From positions 1 to 40,856 of the IMG/VR virus record IMGVR_UViG_3300034418_007345: 40,856 nucleotides of DNA; one strand, given 5' to 3'. Position numbers and translations under genes: made by a program. Below the pieces are notes generated by a model, which saw nothing but the letters and a program-made list of their open reading frames with translations, did no database searches and had not been told where the DNA came from. This stretch comes from a virus. This document shows positions 25,574-32,520 of this stretch, piece after piece. How positions within the stretch are numbered: the stretch's first letter is position 1; every line of letters begins with the position of its first letter.

Positions 25574-26398
25574 CTAATTATAACCCAAATTGCATATTGT
25601 CTTAGCAGTTATACTTTTTATCTTCTCTCTCAGGCTTGAACCACCATGTTTAGGAATGATTTTACGATCCCATGCAAGCCCAAGAGTTCTAAAAGCTGCT
25701 GCTGCATGTGTATGTTGATCTCTTGCCTCTGTATTCGTGTATACACCTGTAGATTGATTCTTTTTCTTCTTATAGTTTCTTAAATGGTTAATTAGTTTTT
25801 TACATTTACCTTCATCGAACCAGCAATAATTCATTAAGCGCATACAGATTTCAACATCATCTGCTACATTTTTCCCTCTATCAACCTTAATAATATTAAT
25901 ACCTTTTTCTTTTTTTAGTTTATTAACCCTGCTAGTGGACTCTGTAACATAATCTTGTGTATGCCCACCATCCCATGGTAAAAAATGAATAGGTACTGTA
26001 TGTTTAGACGTAACAGTGTCAATGAACTCACCAGAGCTACAGCCTTGCATTTCAAAATAATCAATGATTTTAACCTTTTCATCTTTAGGAAATTGCGCAA
26101 GGATACAAGTATAAAGGTCAATCCCACCTTGTGCTAAGTCATAAAAGCCGTATGTAGGTATCATTATATCTTGTGGGACAAAGGTTATTCTTTCTTCATC
26201 ATCAACTTTTTTCATTGAATGTTTAAACCATGCTCCAGAAGCAGAAGCTTTAAAAGAACAGTAATACTCTTGCTGTATTGTTTCTGGGTCTGCACCTTTT
26301 TCTAACTGTTCCTCAACAAACTCTTTATTAATAATTGGAGTACCATCATTGTAATAGGTATCTTCTATAGTTAGTAACCATGCTGCGTATCTACCCAT
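25574..26398 (-). CDS. Terminase large subunit, nuclease half (separate cistron)
   Basis: 274 residues. RNase H-like nuclease domain: YGFYDLAQ (D87), FLPWDGG (D143) and RDQHTHAAAAFRTLG (D227, H229) supply the acidic metal-binding residues. It begins at ATG 26398 in the overlap TAATG with the ATPase gene, in the -1 frame relative to it. GGAGGAAGG lies 7 bases upstream, so it has its own ribosome site. In most phages this domain is fused to the ATPase. Here the two must assemble from separate chains. It cuts concatemeric DNA during packaging. Confidence 0.8.
   Translation of the reverse strand: MGRYAAWLLTIEDTYYNDGTPIINKEFVEEQLEKGADPETIQQEYYCSFKASASGAWFKHSMKKVDDEERITFVPQDIMIPTYGFYDLAQGGIDLYTCILAQFPKDEKVKIIDYFEMQGCSSGEFIDTVTSKHTVPIHFLPWDGGHTQDYVTESTSRVNKLKKEKGINIIKVDRGKNVADDVEICMRLMNYCWFDEGKCKKLINHLRNYKKKKNQSTGVYTNTEARDQHTHAAAAFRTLGLAWDRKIIPKHGGSSLREKIKSITAKTICNLGYN
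25575..25582 (-). promoter_or_regulatory. TATAATTA element before portal region
   Basis: Leftward reading TTGGGTTATAATTAGGAGAG. It overlaps the TAG stop codon of the terminase nuclease gene, just ahead of the 98-residue and portal genes. As at 11529, the element lies across a gene end with the ribosome site directly downstream. No -35 consensus seen. Confidence 0.45.
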
Positions 26399-27162
26399 TA
26401 AACACCTTCCTCCATTTTTCTTTTAGCGTAAAGGTATTCTTCAAAAAAGTGATTTTCCCCTTTCGGAGTACCAACTTTAAAGCAGAAACCTCCATTTTGT
26501 GCAAAGATCGGTGCAAAGATTTCATCTATAACATTTGCGTGCCAGTCGCCGAACTCATCAGCTACCAACCCCATTGGGTTTAAACCCCTTAAATGGTTTG
26601 CTGTTCCATCTGTTCCTCGAACCCCTACAATCTGGTAAATCGAACCATTCTTTAGTTCAAGAGACATTGCATGGTTATTCTTCTTCTTCCATAACTCTCT
26701 TGGGAATAATTCTAAATAGTTAATTGCTTGCTCTTCTGGGTTTCTAGTGGTTTTACCGATACCATTCCAAATAGCAGTCCTTCCTTGAGTTAAACTAGGG
26801 AACGCATGTAAATACAACCCTCTTTGCTCCATCATCCACTGTAGGAATATTCCTTTAAGGACACCTACGGATTTACCAAACCTTCGGTGGCAAACAGCAA
26901 CACCTTCTAAGTTTTTAAGAAATTGTCCGTCTGGTCCACGCTGTGTAAAATGCTTAATCCATTCGTATTGATACCTTGTAGGTTCAAAAGAACCCCATAA
27001 ATCCGTATTCTTATCATCTTTTGGGTTAAAGGTTTCAACAATCGAATCATAATCACTTGGATTATAGATATTTGCAGTGGAATTTAAAATTTCCTCTGTT
27101 GATAAATCAGAAGGATCAACCTGTTCCCCTGGGTCTGCTATTTTAATCCTTGCTTTGCTCAA
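26398..27162 (-). CDS. Terminase large subunit, ATPase half (separate cistron)
   Basis: 254 residues. Packaging ATPase domain: CHRRFGKS (91-98) is the Walker A variant of phage terminases, GLVADEF (198-204) the Walker B with D202/E203, and GTPKGENHFF (231-240) the coupling motif. SFEPTRYQYEWIKHF is the adenine-binding region. The chain stops right after the coupling helix (KRKMEEGV). The nuclease domain follows in a different frame from its own ATG. It powers DNA translocation through the portal. Confidence 0.85.
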   Translation of the reverse strand: MSKARIKIADPGEQVDPSDLSTEEILNSTANIYNPSDYDSIVETFNPKDDKNTDLWGSFEPTRYQYEWIKHFTQRGPDGQFLKNLEGVAVCHRRFGKSVGVLKGIFLQWMMEQRGLYLHAFPSLTQGRTAIWNGIGKTTRNPEEQAINYLELFPRELWKKKNNHAMSLELKNGSIYQIVGVRGTDGTANHLRGLNPMGLVADEFGDWHANVIDEIFAPIFAQNGGFCFKVGTPKGENHFFEEYLYAKRKMEEGV

Positions 27163-27493
27163 TTTGCATTACCTTTTTAGGGATTAATTTCCCATTTTCT
27201 TCGACCATTTCAAAACTCGGAATAAAGAAAGTTTTATCCCCTTTCTGTCCCTTGCTTGCTTCTTTGTTTTTAATCCGTATTTCTTCTTCTTTAAAAGCTA
27301 AGTTTTGAATATCCTTTGCTGTTTGCGCTCTAAACTTAAGTAACTCTATTGGATTTTCGATATTTGCAACATCAAACTGTTTAGACTTCTGATAAGTTTC
27401 CACCATTTCTTTTAATGGATCAAACCCCATGTCTCTAAGTTTATCTACAGTTGATCTAAGATCAAACTTCTCTGCTTTCTCTTTGTCCTTCAC
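27143..27493 (-). CDS. Putative small terminase-like protein
   Basis: 116 residues from GTG 27493, inside the end of the coiled-coil gene (31-base overlap), and overlapping the ATPase start by 20 bases. Mostly helical (FDLRSTVDKLRDMGFDPLKEMVETYQKSKQ) with a beta-like C-terminus (TFFIPSFEMVEENGKLIPK). Phage small terminase genes usually stand directly before the large subunit, and the small helical N-terminus fits. No HTH is evident, so this is an inference from position. Confidence 0.45.
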   Translation of the reverse strand: MKDKEKAEKFDLRSTVDKLRDMGFDPLKEMVETYQKSKQFDVANIENPIELLKFRAQTAKDIQNLAFKEEEIRIKNKEASKGQKGDKTFFIPSFEMVEENGKLIPKKVMQIEQSKD

Positions 27494-27734
27494 GTTCTTC
27501 TGCTCTTAATTGAATTTCTTGTGCTTCTTTTGCTATTTTAACGAGTCTTTTAGCGGTTTTAAGTTCATAGTCCTTTGCTTGATACTTTTTAAGTTCTTGG
27601 ATTAACTCTCCGTTTTTATCGTATATCTCTTTTTTTTGCTGGATAAGTTTGTTAGCAAAAGCAGTTTTAGAAGCGAGTAGAGATTTAAGTATTTTAATTT
27701 CCTTCTCATACTCTTGACGCTCTTTATCTTCCAT
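27462..27734 (-). CDS. Coiled-coil protein upstream of terminase
   Basis: 90 residues from ATG 27734, 6 bases after GGAGGG. A TTG at 27740 in frame lies too close to that site. Almost entirely coiled coil (KEIKILKSLLASKTAFANKLIQQKKEI, LKTAKRLVKIAKEAQEIQL). It could help oligomerise packaging components. No family recognised. Confidence 0.5.
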   Translation of the reverse strand: MEDKERQEYEKEIKILKSLLASKTAFANKLIQQKKEIYDKNGELIQELKKYQAKDYELKTAKRLVKIAKEAQEIQLRAEEREGQRESREV

Positions 27735-27897
27735 TGTCAACCCTCCTTTTTTCCATTATATCTAATATGTGCCCTAACAGTGTCTCTGCTTCCTTGTGTA
27801 AGTCCTGATCGTACCCATACATACAAGCATTACAAAGAGTGGCAAGATTATCAAGTTCCCAATCTTTCATTATTTTAAGTGTGTTTAGATGGAGCAT
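27724..27897 (-). CDS. Small acidic protein of unknown function
   Basis: 57 residues (MLHLNTLKIMKDWELDNL.. to ..MEKRRVDNGR). AAGGAAGG lies 6 bases before ATG 27897, better than the in-frame ATG 27870, which has no ribosome site. Two cysteines (LCNACMYG) in the middle. It shares TAATG with the gene upstream and overlaps the start of the coiled-coil gene. No family recognised. Confidence 0.5.
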   Translation of the reverse strand: MLHLNTLKIMKDWELDNLATLCNACMYGYDQDLHKEAETLLGHILDIMEKRRVDNGR

Positions 27898-28040
27898 TAT
27901 TTACCTTCCTTAAAATCAATGGGGCGGATAGGGAATGGTTTAAATAAACTTAACATGGCGGATTTTTGGCTTTCTTTATCCATGGGAATTTCCACTTTCC
28001 CTTGTTCTATTTTTTCTTTTAACTCTTCAGATTTTTCCAT
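27897..28040 (-). CDS. Small charged protein of unknown function
   Basis: 47 residues (MEKSEELKEKIEQGKVEI.. to ..PIRPIDFKEGK). AAGAAGGAAAAAA precedes the ATG. The start lies inside the wHTH gene end, and the TAA shares a base with the next ATG. Helical N-terminus and a Pro-rich end. No family recognised. Confidence 0.5.
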   Translation of the reverse strand: MEKSEELKEKIEQGKVEIPMDKESQKSAMLSLFKPFPIRPIDFKEGK

Positions 28041-28485
28041 TTTTTTCCTTCTTTTCATTCCATTCACCTAATAAACCATTTTTATTCTTATAAGAACCTG
28101 GTTTATCAATTGACCAAGTACCACAAGTATTTTCTTTAAATTGCTGAATTTCTGTTTTTTCTCTTTCATGTTTAATCTTATCTACAAAAGTTACAGTTCC
28201 TGGATCTTTAACTTTTAAAGCAATGTGAGGGCAAACATAATAAGTTTTAAAAGGTTTTGCTTCCCCATTTGCCTTAGAGGCAGTTTTAAGAAAGCCAACA
28301 GCAACTAAAGCATTTAAATTGTTACGTAAAACTCTATTAAAAGGTAATTTAAAGATTTTTGCTATTTCTTTAACTGTTAAAGCTGACTCTGCCGTAAAGT
28401 AAGAAGAATAAAGAAGATCAAGAGCTAAATCATGCTGCGCTTTAGTTAAATTTCTTAAAGTTTCTAAGATATCCCGACTAATCAA
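28027..28485 (-). CDS. Winged-helix DNA-binding protein heading the virion operon
   Basis: 152 residues from TTG 28485, chosen because GGAGGT lies 7 bases upstream. An in-frame ATG at 28521 has no ribosome site and would be nearly leaderless. LTKAQHDLALDLLY leads into a helix-turn-helix (LTVKEIAKIFKLPFNRVLRNNLNALVAVGFL) and a wing. After about residue 85 a charged tail follows. First gene of the leftward operon, next to an extended -10 promoter. Probably a transcription or packaging-control factor. Small-terminase function is an alternative because of its HTH and place. Confidence 0.6.
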   Translation of the reverse strand: MISRDILETLRNLTKAQHDLALDLLYSSYFTAESALTVKEIAKIFKLPFNRVLRNNLNALVAVGFLKTASKANGEAKPFKTYYVCPHIALKVKDPGTVTFVDKIKHEREKTEIQQFKENTCGTWSIDKPGSYKNKNGLLGEWNEKKEKNGKI

Positions 28486-28534
28486 AAAACCTACCTCCAC
28501 ATCTCGCAATTTTCGTATCATTCATACTGTCTTT

Positions 28535-28543
28535 ATTGTAACA
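28535..28543 (-). promoter_or_regulatory. Extended -10 promoter for virion operon head
   Basis: Leftward reading TGTTACAATAAAG: TG-T-TACAAT with the -10 at 28540-28535. The predicted start near 28528 gives a leader of about 43 bases to the TTG start. No convincing -35 at 17 bases; a TTGATA is 29 bases away. Confidence 0.5.
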
Positions 28544-29468
28544 TATTAATTCATTTAATACATTAAGTATCAATGAAATATTAAGATTTCACCATTTTTC
28601 TTTATATTTCATACTAAGTGTAGTAAAACACTGCATTTACACCCTTAAAAAACCTTGTCATTCCTTACTAGTTCTTGCTATTATTAAAAACATCAAGGTG
28701 GTAAAAAGTAAATAAATATTAGACACCTTTAAACAGTTCTTTTAATTAATAAAACGTAGCCTGCCAAGGATACACCCCAACAGTCCATAAATAATCAGTT
28801 AAATGATACATTCTAGTGTACATGGAATAATCATTGGAAAGGCAGGAATTGATTGATAATTTTGCTAACGCAAAATCTTAATGCCTCAGACTTCTTACTC
28901 AGGATAGCGAGCGAAGCGAGCAATAACATAACCAGTACCAGCTTCGCCCTAAAGGGAGGATTACCATCTACATCGCTTCTCTGCTTAACTCTATCACAGA
29001 ACCTTTCAGGCTACGCCTTCAAGAACCGTGTGATTTGACGAGTACGCGCCGAAGACGATTACGATGGATAGAAACCCTGCAAGCAGAATTTCTATAGAAT
29101 AGCTAAAGCCCCTAAAGGGAAGAAACCCTTAAATAAATTAACTAACTTGTATTGATGAGTTGGAATGGCTTGATTTTACTGAAATGCGTGAGGGGGAATG
29201 AATACAAGCGAGCGTTTCCAAAAAATCCCCCCTAGCCCTATTGATTCTGAAGCACTAAAACACACAGGATTCTAGATAATATAGAGTTATCTTGATAGAC
29301 TCGTGTAGACTAGGAGCGGATATCGAGAGATTAGTGTAATAATTACTCACTCATTCTCAATAAGAGAGCTAATAATAAGGGTAGTCGCATGAGTATGTAT
29401 ATAAGGTGTACTAATGGAATGTAGCTAACTGATTAGTTAAACTAATGGGCTAGTGTGTGAATGGGATG
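28544..29468. other. Gene-free control region with structured segment
   Basis: No convincing gene on either strand. The first 300 bases are AT-rich. From about 28750 to 29260 GC rises and inverted repeats abound. TTTTGC/GCAAAA forms a hairpin at 28860-28874. CCTGCC (28760) pairs with GGCAGG (28841). GCGAAGC (28910) pairs with GCTTCGC (28941). CCCTAAAGGG occurs near 28947 and CCCTAAAGGG again near 29110. GCGAGCGAAGCGAGC is strongly self-complementary. This may be a structured non-coding RNA, a replication origin or a remnant element. I cannot decide between them. Confidence 0.5.
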
Positions 29469-29530
29469 CATCACAACAATATCTACAACAACAACATCAA
29501 CATCACTACCACACATAACCACAACAAAAT
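29469..29530 (+). other. 62-base G-free CA-rich tract
   Basis: From 29469 to 29530 the top strand has no G at all and is built of ACA, TCA and CCA triplets (for example ACAACAACATCAACATCAC). Such a tract cannot fold on itself and the other strand is equally C-free. It may be an unstructured landing site in an origin or an RNA leader. Confidence 0.6.
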
Positions 29531-29611
29531 GATTTATAACTAATTAACTGATAACCTGTTAATCTATTTAGAGGTATAAAGACTAGCAAGAGTTGATTTA
29601 AATGCTTAAGC

Positions 29612-29674
29612 CGATAAGTAAGATCATTCATAATCGAAGCTTCGATAAGTAAGATCATTTATGGATATATCCAT
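29612..29674. promoter_or_regulatory. Operator-like repeat and palindrome cluster
   Basis: CGATAAGTAAGATCATTCAT (29612-29631) is repeated with one change at 29643-29662, period 31. Between them lies the palindrome TCGAAGCTTCGA (29634-29645), and right after is ATGGATATATCCAT (29661-29674). All lie 55-120 bases upstream of the early promoter at 29730. Three full helical turns between copies would put bound proteins on one face. Confidence 0.6.
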
Positions 29675-29729
29675 TCTACGCATATCCCTAACTGAAAATA
29701 AAAGATTAGTAATATTCCACAATTTTTAA

Positions 29730-29757
29730 TTGACTTTTAACTTATATGTGGTATTAT
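29730..29757 (+). promoter_or_regulatory. Main early promoter (rightward)
   Basis: TTGACT (29730-29735), 16 bases, then TATTAT (29752-29757) preceded by TGG, an extended -10. It resembles the host sigma-70 consensus and stands about 50 bases before the first early gene. It should drive 29808-35522, which has no other long gap except at 33455. Confidence 0.7.
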
Positions 29758-29807
29758 ACTAATATAAGGTTAATTACTTAACTGAAAAAAAAATAAAGGG
29801 AAAGACA

Positions 29808-29966
29808 ATGAAAAATAAAAAGCTTATCACTAAACACAATTTAACTCAAGTAGATGTTGAAATGCTTGAAGATTACCTTGAGTATGGCAACTGTTGGAGT
29901 GAGCTAGAAGCTAGATTTAGCTTCAATGCTCTTGAAGAGTTATTGGATGAATGGGTTATGAGCTAG
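29808..29966 (+). CDS. Small acidic early protein
   Basis: 52 residues (MKNKKLITKHNLTQVDVE.. to ..LDEWVMS), first gene after the main early promoter. AAAGGGAAAGACA precedes the ATG. Highly acidic and helical from residue 15 on. The stop codon lies in a hairpin. Acidic tiny first-expressed proteins often bind host factors, but no target is visible. Confidence 0.55.
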   Translation: MKNKKLITKHNLTQVDVEMLEDYLEYGNCWSELEARFSFNALEELLDEWVMS

Positions 29967-30023
29967 GTCAATCCTAGCTTACTGGTATCATTTAAGCGAT
30001 ATCTGTAAGCTGAGATTACAGCA
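29961..30023 (+). other. Two hairpins in an early intergenic gap
   Basis: AGCTAGG/CCTAGCT (29961-29979, loop TCAAT) includes the stop codon of the previous gene. CTGTAA/TTACAG (about 30005-30023) follows. Neither has a U-run, so they are not intrinsic terminators. mRNA processing or stability is possible. Confidence 0.4.
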
Positions 30024-30048
30024 TAACAATAAAGGGAAAATAAGAAAA

Positions 30049-30336
30049 ATGGAAATACCAGAAAGAAATACAATAGCAAATAAACAACAATTAAATAATT
30101 TTCAAGATATGTATTACATTATGCCATTATCTAATACTTGTGCTTGCGATATTAGAGTATATGCAATCCATAAAAAAGAAAATAGACTAGTAAATATAAC
30201 GGGTTATATAAGTGAGTTGTGGGGATATGGCTGGCAACCTAGATACTTAAAATGCCGTTACAGTGCACATTGGGGAAATCTAGGGAAGTCTTTAAGTGAA
30301 TTATTAGAAAGAGATATTATAAGTAATTGGCTCTAA
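30049..30336 (+). CDS. Early protein of unknown function
   Basis: 95 residues. Rich in aromatic residues and cysteine (MYYIMPLSNTCACDIRVYAI, LWGYGWQPRYLKCRY). The spacing C-x-C followed by a later Cys could bind metal, but the set is incomplete. AATAAAGGGAAAATAAGAAAA precedes the ATG. No family recognised. Helical C-terminus (LGKSLSELLERDIISNWL). Confidence 0.5.
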   Translation: MEIPERNTIANKQQLNNFQDMYYIMPLSNTCACDIRVYAIHKKENRLVNITGYISELWGYGWQPRYLKCRYSAHWGNLGKSLSELLERDIISNWL

Positions 30337-30363
30337 TAGGACTAAAATAAAGGAAAAAAGACA

Positions 30364-30714
30364 ATGAAAAATAAACTAATAACACTGGGATTAGGGCTGC
30401 TACTTAGCAGTCCAGTATCAGCAGGAGGAATCTATAGATACCATGACGAGGACGCCTATAAAGCTTATAGAGCACAAGAGGCATACAACAATGCCAAGAA
30501 GCAATATAAACTGATGCAAAAGAGAGCAACAGAGTATAAACGCCTTTCTACATACCATAGGAAAGCTACAAAATACTCTAGGGCTTATGAACGTCAAGAT
30601 AGCAAAACTTTTGATGCTGAGGCTCAGGTATGGGATTCTGGAGTTAATGTCCCTGCTTTATACAGACCTGGACTAGATTTTAAGCAGACATCAATAAAAT
30701 TAAGAAGATATTAA
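30364..30714 (+). CDS. Early exported protein
   Basis: 116 residues with a typical Sec signal peptide (KNKLITLGLGLLLSSPVSA, cleavage likely after A20). The mature part is basic and Tyr-rich with a helical stretch (AYKAYRAQEAYNNAKKQYKLM). It is made early and sent to the periplasm or outer membrane, where superinfection exclusion or receptor masking would be plausible jobs. No family recognised. AAAGGAAAAAAGACA precedes ATG, matching the start region of the gene at 29808. Confidence 0.55.
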   Translation: MKNKLITLGLGLLLSSPVSAGGIYRYHDEDAYKAYRAQEAYNNAKKQYKLMQKRATEYKRLSTYHRKATKYSRAYERQDSKTFDAEAQVWDSGVNVPALYRPGLDFKQTSIKLRRY

Positions 30715-30727
30715 CGGAGGGTTACGA
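30714..30727 (+). repeat. Repeated translation-start element, copy 1
   Basis: ACGGAGGGTTACGA appears identically at 30714-30727, 31468-31481 and 32495-32508. Each time the start ATG of an early gene follows 1-2 bases later. It includes GGAGG. Confidence 0.7.
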
Positions 30728-30728
30728 A

Positions 30729-31103
30729 ATGGAAACAAATAACAGAGAAACAACAATAACATTTTATGCAAATTCAGATGATAATATTACGTGGGAACGT
30801 GCATATTGGGATAAAAACACTGAAAACGAAATAAATCAATTCACGGTCAATCAATTCTCAGAATCTCCAGTAATATATATCATTGCTAATAATACGGTTG
30901 CTTACTTTGAATTGACAATGGCAGGCTGGAAAGTAAGAACAGTAGAAAAAGGCGATCATTTCGTTAGCAAATCCAATGAAGGTCAAGGCAATCAAGCCAA
31001 ACTGGAGCTTTCTATTTGCAAGGGTAACAAAATTAAAATCTGGTCTAGGCAGTGTGTGGATAAGCGCACCAATAAACCAAAGGAATTTTACATAGAATTA
31101 TAA
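30729..31103 (+). CDS. Early protein of unknown function, beta-rich
   Basis: 124 residues. Alternating strands (ITFYANSDDNITWERAYWD, VIYIIANNTVAYFELTMAGWKVRTVEKGD) suggest a small beta sandwich or barrel with a lysine-rich end (GNKIKIWSRQCVDKRTNKPKE). Starts after the repeated ACGGAGGGTTACGA element. No family recognised. Confidence 0.5.
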   Translation: METNNRETTITFYANSDDNITWERAYWDKNTENEINQFTVNQFSESPVIYIIANNTVAYFELTMAGWKVRTVEKGDHFVSKSNEGQGNQAKLELSICKGNKIKIWSRQCVDKRTNKPKEFYIEL

Positions 31104-31116
31104 AGGAAGTTTAAAA

Positions 31117-31302
31117 ATGGAATATAAAAAAAAAGAAAGACTATTAGTTACTAAAACATTTAATGAAGATATCGAAGAAATTAAAAAGAAATTAGATAAT
31201 AATGTACAAATTAACGAAATCAAATCTAATCTAAATGACCTAAAAACAGAATTTAAAAATACTATTGACTGGTTATGGGATTATGACAACGAATTAAGTT
31301 AA
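31117..31302 (+). CDS. Small coiled-coil early protein
   Basis: 61 residues, nearly all helical (FNEDIEEIKKKLDNNVQINEIKSNLNDL) with heptad-like spacing, ending in IDWLWDYDNELS. AAGGAAGTTTAAAA precedes the ATG. No family recognised. Confidence 0.5.
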   Translation: MEYKKKERLLVTKTFNEDIEEIKKKLDNNVQINEIKSNLNDLKTEFKNTIDWLWDYDNELS

Positions 31303-31329
31303 GAAGATAATAAAAAGGAAAAAAGAAAA

Positions 31330-31494
31330 ATGAAATATAGAATATATGAAATGAACGAAGAAGGCAAGACTAACTACTGTATCTATGCAATAGGGGACTG
31401 GAAGGAGTCTTATACAGGACTCAGATTCCCTACTAGATTAGAAGCAGAGGAAAGATTAAATAAACTTACGGAGGGTTACGAAAATGGAAACTAA
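31330..31494 (+). CDS. Small early protein of unknown function
   Basis: 54 residues (MKYRIYEMNEEGKTNYCI.. to ..LTEGYENGN). Two strands then a helix (RLEAEERLNKLTEG). Its last 27 bases contain the repeated ACGGAGGGTTACGA element, which is the ribosome site of the next gene. AAAAAGGAAAAAAGAAAA precedes its own ATG. No family recognised. Confidence 0.5.
   Translation: MKYRIYEMNEEGKTNYCIYAIGDWKESYTGLRFPTRLEAEERLNKLTEGYENGN
31468..31481 (+). repeat. Repeated translation-start element, copy 2
   Basis: Identical to 30714-30727. It lies within the end of the previous gene and 2 bases before the ATG at 31484. Confidence 0.7.
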
Positions 31495-31642
31495 ATTAAA
31501 AACAATACTAATTACTATGGCGTTCACGATAGCATTTCCGATACTTATATATTTATTATTAGGAGTGATATTGGGCTGGTGGAACGCTGGAGCTAGCATT
31601 AATGAATCAGGAATAGTCTTTGAATGGGGGGTAACACAATGA
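31484..31642 (+). CDS. Small single-pass membrane protein
   Basis: 52 residues (METKLKTILITMAFTIAF.. to ..VFEWGVTQ). A clear membrane segment at about 8-32 (ILITMAFTIAFPILIYLLLGVILG) with a basic N-terminus, so probably N-in. Starts after the repeated ACGGAGGGTTACGA element and overlaps the next gene by ATGA. Could be an early host-membrane effector or a holin. No family recognised. Confidence 0.6.
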   Translation: METKLKTILITMAFTIAFPILIYLLLGVILGWWNAGASINESGIVFEWGVTQ

Positions 31643-32019
31643 TTAAGTACGAAACAACAATAGAAGAAGCGAAGAAAATTAAAGAACTAGGCTATGATTT
31701 TAGTTTTGCTTGCAGAAAATTTTATTCGTTTGCAGACAAAAAATATTACTATTTTGACGAAAATCACGGTGATATATTAACTACTGACAGATTCTGGTTA
31801 GATGGCGATATTGAAACTTTTGCAGAAATTATAGAATATCATGGATTTATAGATACTTATGATTTTGTCCCAATAATCCCATACCCAATACTGGAAGCTT
31901 GTTGTTTTCGTTATTGCACCACAAAAAGCAGCTCTTATGAAGATTTTGTTTACTGTGCCGAAAACTACCCAGATAAAACTAGAGAAAAATTTGAAGAATT
32001 AAAAAAGGAGTATGAATAA
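31639..32019 (+). CDS. Early acidic protein of unknown function
   Basis: 126 residues from ATG 31639, preceded by GGGGGGT. An in-frame ATG at 31624 lies before that site. Rich in Tyr, Phe, Asp and Glu (FSFACRKFYSFADKKYYYFDE, FAEIIEYHGFIDTYDF). Strong negative charge suggests DNA mimicry as one possibility. Coupled to the genes before (ATGA) and after (TAATG). No family recognised. Confidence 0.55.
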   Translation: MIKYETTIEEAKKIKELGYDFSFACRKFYSFADKKYYYFDENHGDILTTDRFWLDGDIETFAEIIEYHGFIDTYDFVPIIPYPILEACCFRYCTTKSSSYEDFVYCAENYPDKTREKFEELKKEYE

Positions 32020-32084
32020 TGGCTTTAATTGCTTGTTTGATAACTATTTTAGTTCACTGGTTAATACTAAAGGAGCGTAAATAA
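32019..32084 (+). CDS. Tiny membrane peptide
   Basis: 21 residues (MALIACLITILVHWLILKERK): one hydrophobic helix with a basic end. AAAAAGGAGTATGAATA precedes the ATG, and TAATG joins both borders. Real because of the ribosome site and perfect packing between neighbours, although very short. Function unknown. Confidence 0.5.
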   Translation: MALIACLITILVHWLILKERK

Positions 32085-32212
32085 TGTATTTATGTGTTGC
32101 AAGAAGTGGCGAAATGAAAATAATGCCATTTATTCCTGAAATGTTAGAAAAATCAGAAAACTATAAGTTTTTTGAATTAAAAGAAGTTAAGAAAGGAGAA
32201 AACAATGAATGA
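32084..32212 (+). CDS. Small early protein of unknown function
   Basis: 42 residues (MYLCVARSGEMKIMPFIP.. to ..EVKKGENNE). AAAGGAGCGTAAATA precedes the ATG, which shares a base with the stop codon before it. Ends by overlapping the next gene (ATGAATGA). No family recognised. Confidence 0.5.
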   Translation: MYLCVARSGEMKIMPFIPEMLEKSENYKFFELKEVKKGENNE

Positions 32213-32294
32213 AATATATTTTATTGGGATTTGGCTTTTAACCCTTGTATTCATGGGTTTAATTGGGACGATACTGGAGGATAAAAATGTATAA
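32205..32294 (+). CDS. Tiny membrane peptide
   Basis: 29 residues (MNEIYFIGIWLLTLVFMG.. to ..LEDKNV): one hydrophobic helix (about 4-24) with an acidic end. AAAGGAGAAAACA gives a strong ribosome site. It overlaps the LuxR-type gene by 8 bases. With the genes at 31484 and 32019 it makes three membrane miniproteins within 0.8 kb. Confidence 0.5.
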   Translation: MNEIYFIGIWLLTLVFMGLIGTILEDKNV

Positions 32295-32520
32295 CTTTAC
32301 AAAAAAAGAAATAGAAACACTAGAGCTAATTTCTCATGGTTTAACTAACTATGATATTGCAGCTTACTTGCATCTATCAGTTAGAACAATAGAGATGAGG
32401 CTATCTAACATCAAAGAGAAGATAGTTAATGTTACTAATGAACCATTAACACATCGATCATTAGCAATCTTTGCCTATAAATACATTCAAAGTAACGGAG
32501 GGTTACGAGATGAAGATTAA
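32287..32520 (+). CDS. LuxR/GerE-type HTH regulator, DNA-binding domain only
   Basis: 77 residues from ATG 32287, with GGAGG 6 bases upstream. FTKKEIETLELISHGLTNYDIAAYLHLSVRTIEMRLSNI matches the four-helix LuxR C-terminal domain (scanning helix and recognition helix VRTIEMRLSNI). No receiver or ligand domain exists, as in GerE. Likely a phage transcription regulator of the early region or the early-to-middle switch. Its stop codon overlaps the next gene. Confidence 0.75.
   Translation: MYNFTKKEIETLELISHGLTNYDIAAYLHLSVRTIEMRLSNIKEKIVNVTNEPLTHRSLAIFAYKYIQSNGGLRDED
32495..32508 (+). repeat. Repeated translation-start element, copy 3
   Basis: Identical to 30714-30727. It lies in the end of the LuxR-type gene and 1 base before ATG 32510. 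Confidence 0.7.

Noticed and set aside
26390-26405. Programmed -1 frameshift joining terminase ATPase and nuclease
   Set aside because: No X-XXY-YYZ slippery heptamer before the TAA. A strong separate ribosome site explains the second frame better.
28853-29038. Open frame of 61 residues in the control region
   Set aside because: No ribosome site, composition rich in Ser/Leu/Asn typical of a chance frame over the inverted repeats, and far from other rightward genes.
28750-29260. tRNA, group I or group II intron in the control region
   Set aside because: No T-loop motif, no intron core motif and no reverse transcriptase or homing ORF inside. GAACCGTGTG resembles a group II domain start, but its partner strand is missing.
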